Under the pieces are notes generated by a model. It was not told where the DNA came from, made no database searches, and saw nothing but the letters and a program-made list of their open reading frames with translations. 64,000 nt of DNA from Undaria pinnatifida (Eukaryota; Sar; Phaeophyceae; Laminariales; Alariaceae), in assembly GCA_012845835.1 (NCBI GenBank), contig JABAKD010000005.1, positions 13,887,205 to 13,951,204 of the forward strand. The letters are read 5' to 3'. Shown here piece by piece: positions 57,501-64,000 of this stretch. Within the stretch, counting starts at the first letter, position 1. Every line of letters starts with the position of its first letter. The translations under genes were made by a program, and so were the position numbers.

Positions 57501-58691
57501 TACCCTCCGTTGGACGTGCCACAGCACTAGTTGAAAGGGCACGGCTCCGCAAGGCGCTGTGCTGACCTGCAGACCAATAGCTGGGCTGAGCTGAGCCGGG
57601 CGTGCATTGGTTTTACTAAAAAAATGTAGTTTTTACAAACCTGCTGCAGTCGTAGCGTTACCTTGTACATTATTTTGAATAATAGGTGGCTGGACGTAAT
57701 ATTTAATACCGCAAACCACGCAGCCCCTCACAGTACGCCACAGCACAGTAGTACCGCGCAGAGCGGCAAGGCACGGTTCCGCACGGCTCTGCACTGCTGA
57801 GCGAAGCTGAGATGAAGAGACCAGATGATCTCAACGTGGACGTGGTATGACAGGACTAAGTTCAGGTAAACCCAAAAAGGCGGGGAAGAAGGCAATAAAA
57901 ACCCAGACAGTTCGGCAAGTAATCGAATGAGGTGTTGTTCAAGTGGGGCGTCTTGAGAGCTCAGGGATGTACCACCAGAACCGGCTCAACAAAACACAAC
58001 CATAAGCGAGTTTGTGTTTGTTGTGAAATGCTTGATACCTACAGGTTTCCCGGTGACTGTGCAACGGTCAACTAACTTTGATCAAAGTGAAATTTAGGTT
58101 GACGGCTATTGCGCGATCCCAGGCGTAGGGCTTCAGTCGTTACCATACCACATGCGTTAGAGCGGTGTCATGGTCACGCATGGCCCGCACATTTTAAACA
58201 GTGCACGCGTCATGGAGGGTGCGGCGATCAAATCGCTCGACCCCCTCCACAGGGGTTCTCAGACATTCCAACTACTGGCTAAATAGTGCCAGTCGCCGCA
58301 GCAGTGCCGAAAAAGCCATTTATTACGGAAAGGAACCACTTGCAGTGGTAGTAGCGTGCTGAGCATTACCTAATTCCGCAGTGGTGCCAAATTTTTGCTG
58401 GCGCATTCCCGCACTGCCGAAGGGCCCCTAAGGTACTCAAACACATGTATGTTTTCAATCATCGCACGTGATTTGTGTGTTTCACGCTCTCTTGTCAATA
58501 ATAAATCCCGATGTTACCGACGTGATTGCTCTTCGTAACTCCCACTATTAATGACGCGCACGAATAATGCCGGGCCCACCGCATGATACCGTTAACGTTT
58601 GCTTGACCAGGGCGGGCGGCGTATGGCCGGGTGCTACATTGGCAAGGATGATGCAGACTCCGAGGCCCGCATGAAGGGCTATCAGCTCTGA
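48294..58691 (+). CDS. TMLHE: Trimethyllysine dioxygenase (TMLHE-like), six exons
   Basis: Fe(II)/2-oxoglutarate dioxygenase that hydroxylates N6-trimethyllysine, the first step of carnitine synthesis (mitochondrial in animals). Exons: 48294-48524, 50062-50802, 53835-54044, 55693-55793, 56727-56820 and 58611-58691, joining in frame to 485 residues (human enzyme about 420). An N-terminal gamma-butyrobetaine-hydroxylase-like domain (WLRDH at residues 60-64) precedes a TauD-type catalytic domain. Fe ligands are H311 and D313 (HTD) and H453 (LHGRE). DSAYT, PGLQVFSC, GG.STYLDGF and GCYIGKDD follow the family order and resemble TMLHE more than gamma-butyrobetaine hydroxylase. The length excess is largely a Ser/Pro-rich insert (residues about 202-240). 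The usual Cys of the N-terminal zinc site are absent. The first ATG is provisional: an upstream exon with a targeting peptide is possible. Confidence 0.88.
48525..50061 (+). other. TMLHE intron 1 with a family C copy
   Basis: 1.5-kb GT-AG intron. Holds a minus-strand family C repeat at 48935-49420. Nothing else recognised. Confidence 0.75.
48935..49420 (-). repeat. Family C dispersed repeat, minus strand
   Basis: CCGTCAAATTTATCCCCTTG, C runs, CGCTTTTGATCAAAACCAGG, CCCCCACGTCCTTCAAAACT, TTTCCGCGCACAGACTGACT, GTAAGGGGAGTCGCCGACCT and GGAGTATCACACACAGCTTG, the whole family in reverse. Confidence 0.8.
50062..50802 (+). CDS. TMLHE: TMLHE exon 2: linker and first catalytic half
   Basis: 247 codons, acceptor aaacag| and donor CAG|GTAAGC. 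It begins VDTLSI, has VLRLRWDAG and PVLWGSG matching the family's N-domain end, then a Ser/Pro-rich low-complexity stretch. LRGVLKSHGIALVREVP and DSAYTTGGLPLHTDHAF follow. HTD supplies two Fe ligands. It ends ETPGLQ. Confidence 0.9.
51105..52093. mobile_element. TA-flanked pogo/Tigger-like non-autonomous transposon
   Basis: The left end CAGTCGTCCCCGCTTTAAAG and the right end are inverted repeats of about 25 bp (right end reads GCGTCTTTAAAGCGGGG, then TCGACTG). Both ends are flanked by TA (51103-51104 and 52094-52095), the target duplication of Tc1/mariner-pogo elements. Subterminal copies of the CCCCGCTATAAAGACGG motif are typical of Tigger-like ends. At 989 bp it has no transposase, so it is a non-autonomous derivative. 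The apparent 105-residue frame from 51100 runs over the inverted repeat and telomere-like repeat. Confidence 0.85.
51181..51205 (+). repeat. Interstitial telomere-type repeat (GGGTTA)4
   Basis: Four perfect GGGTTA units plus a G, inside the pogo-like element about 75 bp from its left end. Confidence 0.95.
52245..52440 (+). repeat. Family C fragment, plus strand
   Basis: AAATACACTCCAGCTGTGAG, GATTTCGTCGAAACTCATCT, ATCGCGCGCACTACGAG, GGATATAGGTCGGCGACTCC and AGCTATCAGGGTCAACAGG. It stops after GATTTTAGTCAGTC. Confidence 0.8.
52544..52605 (+). repeat. Degenerate telomere-like repeats
   Basis: GCGTTAGGGTTAGTGGTAGC, GTTAGGTTTGGGG, GGTAGGGGTAGG and TTAGGGTTAGAC: G-rich variants of TTAGGG with interruptions. 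Confidence 0.75.
53835..54044 (+). CDS. TMLHE: TMLHE exon 3
   Basis: 70 codons, acceptor gcgcag| and donor CAG|GTATGA, phase 0 both sides. VFSCQVPASKGGASTYLDGF, then AERLRKENPQAFEFF, YQYVDD and a D.LGAVVQ end match the central jelly-roll of the family. Confidence 0.9.
54045..55692 (+). other. TMLHE intron 3
   Basis: 1.65 kb GT-AG intron. No repeat or coding feature recognised. Confidence 0.75.
55693..55793 (+). CDS. TMLHE: TMLHE exon 4
   Basis: 101 nt, acceptor caaag| and donor GAG|GTGCGC, phase 0 in and phase 2 out. VRYHEQYRAPLDYLSTDDID, then RFYEHHKSLM. This matches the family's R-[YF]-N-N-x-x-R-A segment and the following helix. Confidence 0.88.
55794..56726 (+). other. TMLHE intron 4
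   Basis: 0.93 kb GT-AG intron. Contains a hydrophobic open frame (56360-56578) with no family match, taken as chance. Confidence 0.75.
56727..56820 (+). CDS. TMLHE: TMLHE exon 5: third Fe ligand
   Basis: 94 nt, acceptor ttgaag| and donor GAG|GTATGC. The split Arg codon (ag|g) joins exon 4. It encodes EPSMVESILLGPGDTVIFNN, then HRALHGRESYE. The spacing from exon 4 to the PG turn matches human TMLHE residue for residue. H453 and R455 lie in HGRE. Confidence 0.9.
56821..58610 (+). other. TMLHE intron 5
   Basis: 1.8 kb GT-AG intron. Two related GC-rich patches (57510-57600 and 57715-57815, sharing GCCACAGCAC and GGCACGGCTCCGC-type blocks) may be a small repeat. Nothing else is supported. Confidence 0.7.
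58611..58691 (+). CDS. TMLHE: TMLHE terminal exon
   Basis: 81 nt, acceptor gaccag|, phase 0, 26 residues then TGA. RRMAGCYIGKDDADSEAR matches the family's C-terminal R-x-[LM]-x-G-C-Y-[LI]-x-x-D-D block. It lies 1.8 kb past exon 5 and is easily missed. An open stretch directly after a nearer AG (56974) lacks this motif. Confidence 0.85.
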   Translation, partial: GGRRMAGCYIGKDDADSEARMKGYQL

Positions 58692-61177
58692 GCAACGAGA
58701 TCCCAAGATACGACACAAGTTGCGATAAGAGAAGCAGTGGCTTACCTGGACAAGGGCATGTTGAGTTAGACGATATTCAAGCCGTCAGTGGACGAAATAA
58801 GTTGATCTGTACGACAACCCTCCCCCCAGCCGCCCACACACATCGACCATGCTATGGTTTCGTTCGTCATATTGACGTCTCAGATACTGGTCTGGGGACA
58901 TTTGGGTTTTCAAATTGTACTCGGAACCATTCTTGATACTGGTATATTATTGATACGGGTTTGAGTCTTCTTGGGGTGGATGGCTATCCACGTCGAGACA
59001 GTCGTTCATTATGCGATACGACCCTGACTTCGGTGGAATGGTGCTGTCCGTACACGTGACATGATTGGCACGGCATATCCCTTCCTGAGTTGTTTATTGT
59101 AATATAATATGTTAGTTAGTTTCTGTATCTTGTCTGTTTGGTGGAGATACAATGCTTATTTATTCTCCCTTTTGTTCGACGTCACGGAAGCAAGTCGGGC
59201 AAATATAAAGCTTTTATCATTTCAGTAGTTTACCTTGAAACGATGCTCGTATAGGTCCGGAGCCGGAGGTGCTGGGGAGTTTTGCGGTGACTGATTCTTC
59301 GATAGCTCCCCCCAAATATAACGAGAGATATCCCACATTGAACGTTTCATGGCTGGCCGACACGAGGAAGGATGCTATGAAAATATGTCTTCCAACATTC
59401 CCTTGTTTGAAAAGAACTATCGAACAATGACGCGGCGGTCGCAAGGGGCAGTGTACTTCAGGAGATACGGCCGGGAGCTAGTTACAAAACCAGCAACTTT
59501 TTATAGGGAAGTTGGGGGGGCTAGCGTAGAACGACTTCTGTGTCGGAGGGGAATGTGCCGCTTAGGCAGCGTATTCAGAAGCTGGAAAAGCAAATTGACG
59601 CGGCGACATCGACAAGACTTGCGGAGGAGGAAACGGTTAAGGAAAATATGATATATGTGTACCATAGTAGTACGTAGAACGGGGTATGAGTTACTTGGTG
59701 GAGCATTTATATAATTTCGGCTATTTGGTACGAAACAGAGAGATGTGTAGAGGTATATTCATCTTTGTCCATGGTAGAGGTGGGATGATTGTCACTTCAA
59801 CTTTTGCGGGCTACCCATCTGTTGCTTCAACACCGGGCGTGATATAAAGGAGCAGCAATTCAACAGCAATATTATCTCCGGTACGACTGCATCATGCCGC
59901 GCAAGAACACGACCCCTATTGCATGACGGCCACATTGTGGTGCGTTTTGATGTTTGGTTTTCGGGGATTTTGTCGCTGCTATCGTGGAAACGGGATGTTT
60001 GTTTCTTGATCTACCATGAGGTGATAACATATGGTTGGGCGCATTGTTTCCGTTGGGCAGAAGGAGGGATGAAACCGCACACTCTGCGTACATTGCGATC
60101 AGAGGATGCTGCCGCTGCCGAGCACAGCGCGGGGATTGATCGTGTTCGGGTAAATCAATATTCAGACGTAGGGTATGAATTTTTCATATTATATTTTGCA
60201 TTAGAGATGCGTTGCAGGAACGCGTGAGCTGCTTGGATGTTGTTTGCCGAGCAGGGAGGAAGGGGGGGTGGGGGGTTGAGTAATCGGCGTACACGGCAAC
60301 CAGAACGTTCGTGACGTCCAAACCAACCGATGAGGAAGTCGTGATGCCTTCGAAATCATGCATAATCTCTGATGCAGAAAATTGACGTTCAGGTTCCTGT
60401 GAGATAAGACTAATGGCATGCGCGTGGCTAACGACCGCAATGACATCGGGGGGAAGAGAGGGCTATACACCAAATTGTCTCCCGGTTTACGAACAAGTGG
60501 AAGGGTCCCGCTTGCCGACTGATGTGTAGTGTTACGTGAGGTCTAGGATGACTAACTTTACGGCCAACTGGCATGTTTCCCCACACGGCATGCGATAATT
60601 CTACGACGGGAAGCCAATGCGGTACGGTGTCTTATAATTGATTAGCAAATACTAGACATGATTTGAGCGATCGGTATCAATTTGTTTAGTTTTGATTGAC
60701 ATTGATTCAATGAGGTCAGGACGTTTCAGAGCGGTATGAGTAGTGGGGTCCAACTTGAAGTTATGCACTTATGCGAACTGTGCATACAATGTATCGTTAG
60801 TGGCGTTAAAAACGTAATTATACTTGGATGCTAACTCTGCACACGATGCCACTTGTCTGAGGTCTACCTCTGGTGTAGTAGTGGTTACGTGTGCGAGTGC
60901 TTTCTCTATCGATTTTGCTAAGATGCAGACATGCGTTGCGCTTTCGATGATGGAAACGGGGTGTGGTCAATGGAGGGGCCGGAGTTTTAACACGTGCATC
61001 GGCAGAGTGACCTGCTGATTTTCTCATCAAAATGTTGAACACGGAAGCGTTTCGCCGGTTGCAATTACTCAAGTGAAGTATCTAGCAGTGTTGCCGCAAG
61101 AGTTCGATTTTGTGTTTCCATTAGAGTTGTTTTTTGCGGGAGGCGAGTTGTTGTTTTGATTTTTGTTGTTCAGCAAC
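58692..61177. other. Intergenic
   Basis: Only the repeat at 59450-59545 is recognisable. No other supported feature. Confidence 0.5.
59450..59545 (+). repeat. Repeat shared with 31375-31465
   Basis: GTGTACTTCAGGAGATACGG, CCGGGAGCTAGTTACAAA and AGCGTAGAACGA match the first copy, and the reading frame YFRRYGRELVTK is kept. It may be a scrap of a transposon protein. Confidence 0.65.
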
Positions 61178-61446
61178 GACCCAGGCTACGGTAGGGGGGT
61201 CCCCTTTTGGGCCTTTTATTTCAGTGGCTAGGGGTCACTCGCGCGAGTAACCCCTATGTTACTATGCGATCTTGTGTTTTCTTCATGTTTTACATTGACG
61301 AAATCAATCCGCAATGCAAAGGTGATCTAAGCTGCGCCAAAACAGGTGCCTAAACCAATTTCATCCGTGACGTACACAGCCACTCGTGCGAGTGGCTCAA
61401 ACACAACAGTGAAAATGGGGGTACCCCCCCTACCGTAGCCTTGGTC
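61178..61446. mobile_element. 269-bp miniature inverted-repeat element, copy 2
   Basis: Same ends and exact length as 702-970: GACCCAGGCTACGGTAGGGG at the left, CGTAGCCTTGGTC at the right. The internal palindromes are perfect here (ACTCGCGCGAGT, and GCCACTCGTGCGAGTGGC). Confidence 0.85.
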
Positions 61447-61599
61447 GCACACAACACAGGAATCGACATACCAGGTGTTGAAAGTTTAGGTGAAGACGGT
61501 GTTACTGATTCTATTCGACGTTTTCGTCAGCAAATTCTCGTCCGTTGGATTCCTTCCTTCCCGGAGCAGCTGTCTTGAAATATGTTAGAAATAATGGGA

Positions 61600-61980
61600 A
61601 AGCCAAGTTGAGTTATGAGATCGACCAACACTTTTTTCTTTGTCAAGACTCAGCTTTACGACATGCCTGTGATACTTAGATCGCGCGTGTTACGGGTTGT
61701 GGATGCCCTCGTGAAGGGTTCAGGTCAGTGACTCCCCTGCTAATGCCAGGGTCAAGAGGACAAACACGTTCACCCTTGCCCTGCACGTTGAAACTGTATA
61801 ACGCGCATTGAGTGGGACACAACCAGACATATGTGGAATTCAGTATGCATGAAGCAATAAGCGTTACAGTTAGTTGAGTTAACTTTTGGAGTGGAGCACC
61901 TGGGTCTTCACTAGTTGGTACGCGAGTTCCGTGTACTCCCCGTCAATGTCCCAGGCTATTTGCTGTCCAGCCCATGCCTG
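61600..61980 (+). repeat. Diverged family C relative, copy 1
   Basis: GAGATCGACCAACACTTTTT, TGTGATACTTAGATCGCGCG, CCTCGTGAAGGGTTCAGGTC, GTGACTCCCCTGCTAATGCC, AGGGTCAAGAGGAC and GTTGAAACTGTATAAC. It corresponds block by block to family C but forms a separate subfamily with 62640-63030. Confidence 0.65.
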
Positions 61981-62639
61981 ATTCTGGGGTTGTTAGTGGT
62001 GTAGAGTCATGATGGAACATGCGGTCGACGCTGATCGCTTTTGTTCCGAAGTTATATCTCCCCTACGCTTGATCACATTGCGAAGGCATACTCATACACC
62101 TGTATTGGTCGAATGAAGACCGACGACTTAGATTTGGCGTTCTGCACCAGGCGTCGGGCGGTGCAACCTTGATCGTTAAGCTATTCGAACGCCCATCACA
62201 CACGTGACCAGGGGATGCACAAACTTAAGCCTGGATCCAAGACCCCAGAACCGTGCACTCCAGAGATAGAAGGTGTTGCACTGTCACTGACTGCTCAGAG
62301 GGGCGTGTCGCGGAACATGCAGTTTTTTGTATAGCCCAAATAGGTCGCGTGGTCATTTCTGGTTGGAGCACCTGCAGGCCATAAGTTTTATCTCTCCTGT
62401 GTAAAGGTGTTGGGGAGAGTCGGAACTCGTATCTCTAAAACCACGAAACGACTTCGTTCATTCATTATGCAAGCAAATTCAACTGTTTGAATATCAATAG
62501 GGACCGCAGCCAACAAGATTTTGTCGGATGGGTCGATTCCTCCCCATAATCGACGAGTTAGAAGGGGCATCACTACAAACGTGAGCCGTAGAGGGCCATC
62601 GGGTTTATCGGGACACTCGGGCTACCGCGGCCAGCACTG

Positions 62640-63030
62640 GGCTCTTGACATAATATTTGAAAATGAGAAATTTCACCTCATCATCTGTGAGATCGACCAA
62701 AAACTGTTTTTTTCAAATCAAAACTCTGCTTTACGATTGCATGTGATACTTCGATGGTGCGTGTTTGGGGTGTGTATACCCTCGTGAAGGATACAGGTCG
62801 GTGACTCCCCTGCTAATGCCAGGGTCAACAGGACTAAGACGTTCAGCCTTGTCCTGCGCACGGAAACTGTATAACCGGCATGAGGGGGGCAAAAACAGAC
62901 ATCATCTGAAGAATGCAGCATGCATGCATGAAACAACTATGTATTAGAGCGTTATTACATAACTTTGGAAGTGGGCTACCTTGGGTCCACCGGGTTGGTA
63001 CACAAGATATTGTGTACTTACAACAAACGG
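62640..63030 (+). repeat. Diverged family C relative, copy 2
   Basis: GAGATCGACCAAAAACTG, TGTGATACTTCGATGGTGCG, CCTCGTGAAGGATACAGGTC, GGTGACTCCCCTGCTAATGC, CAGGGTCAACAGGAC and ACGGAAACTGTATAACCG. Similarity to copy 1 continues to the GTTGGTAC...GTGTACT block. Confidence 0.65.
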
Positions 63031-64000
63031 ATCACAGGTGGCCTACAAATCGCTCATCTTGGAGGCTGTTCCCACCGTTCGTGTAGACCTACCGCGGCGG
63101 CATTCACTTTCCCTGGGTCCTCCCTCTCGTATGATTCTTCCTGGCCTCGGTGTTTGTATTGTGACCTCAGTATAGCGGGATTTGTGCGGAAAGTTCGGTT
63201 GTCGGGATCTGGCGATTCTAATATCGCCACAGGCACGTAGCGGGTGTTCGAGCCATACAGTGCAATAGGGCGCAGCATGCATACGGTACGGTTGACATAC
63301 ATGCACAGGAATGATGCGTGACAGTGTAAAGGGGTTCAGTATTTCTGTCTTCCATTCGCCGTTCTTGGAAGAACACATGGTTGGTATGCGGTGTATGAAG
63401 GATTATGAACCCGTCAAGATACGACCTTCGATATCCTCCAAACCCCATCGGCAACCGCTGCTACCTACGAGAGGGCAGCAGGGAGCCTCCGGCATCCCGA
63501 TCCGGACCAACGCTCAAGGCCGTCGCCATATAGCTTGTTACGGACAGCTATACACATCACGGTATTCCTAGTATCCTGAAATCAAGGCGCGGTAGCACCC
63601 ACCAAGCCAATCACCGTGAGACGAAAATGCAAGTCGTGGCGCCCCAGCTTCTGTGACTCAACATACTCTCCTCCATCCCCCAAAATTGCCCCCCTGTTTC
63701 GGCGAACGGTTCCCGCAGACGACGGTAAACCGACGATCTTGAAACTTCCTTTCTCTGCCAGGAAACGGCATGCGCAAACGGTCCACAAAACGGACTGTCT
63801 TGAGTCTTCTCTTTCCTTTCACAACCCAGTAGATGGAGCAAGTACTCGTGTGCACCCCTTCGGGTTGGACCACGCCAAACAGTGTAAGGCTGTTGAGGAA
63901 GGTCCTTGCTAATCTTGTGGTCGATTCTTTGTTCGATTACATGTCCTCCGAAAAAATATGTCCATGTTCCTCGGGACAAAATCGCCCTATTATGTTTGCG
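63031..64000. other. Window end, nothing recognised
   Basis: Overlapping open frames of about 100-120 codons on both strands (63611-63979) match no family I know. Confidence 0.4.

Noticed and set aside
1..64000. CRISPR arrays, bacterial operons, viral gene clusters
   Set aside because: The direct repeats are tandem or dispersed eukaryotic repeats without regular spacers. Genes are spliced, and no phage or large-virus proteins are visible.

Overview
The window is eukaryotic nuclear DNA. It carries two spliced genes on the plus strand, separated by about 29 kb of repeat-rich intergenic DNA. I think the source is a stramenopile, most likely a brown alga with a fairly large genome. Three things point that way: a Pmp-type beta-helix protein with a Cys-rich stalk and multi-pass membrane domain, a chromodomain Ty3/gypsy remnant of a type I associate with brown algae, and GGGTTA telomere-type repeats. 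Introns are 0.1-5.5 kb with GT-AG borders. This placement is inference from family resemblance, not from a search.

Region 1 (37-19438) is the 3' part of a large gene whose 5' end lies outside the window. Six short exons of 81 or 84 bases are scattered over 13.6 kb, plus one tentative 111-base exon. All are symmetric phase 1-1, and each encodes one rung of a Pmp-like right-handed beta-helix (GGA/GAI and FxxN motifs). Larger exons then give more rungs, a cysteine-rich segment, and a C-terminal domain of about nine membrane spans. The confident exons join in one frame to 926 residues plus a stop. The introns hold a 269-bp miniature inverted-repeat transposon, a degenerate ~180-bp tandem array and a dead chromodomain Ty3/gypsy element.

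Region 2 (19439-48293) has no gene I can identify. It is a mosaic of repeats: a degenerate tandem array (20.4-23.2 kb), a 1-kb inverted-repeat element (23.7-24.8 kb), three dispersed families called A, B and C here (25-49 kb, in both orientations), a foldback-like element with a half copy, a ~360-bp tandem duplication, microsatellites and long G or C runs.

Region 3 (48294-58691) is a six-exon gene for a trimethyllysine dioxygenase (TMLHE-like, first enzyme of carnitine synthesis). The exons join without a frame break to 485 residues and keep the Fe(II) ligands (HTD and HGR). Its second intron hosts a TA-flanked, pogo/Tigger-like non-autonomous transposon that contains GGGTTA repeats.

Region 4 (58692-64000) is intergenic. 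It holds the second copy of the 269-bp element and two diverged relatives of family C.

I found no CRISPR array, rRNA, convincing tRNA, or defence or biosynthetic cluster. The most interesting features are the one-rung-per-exon beta-helix gene and the varied non-autonomous mobile DNA.
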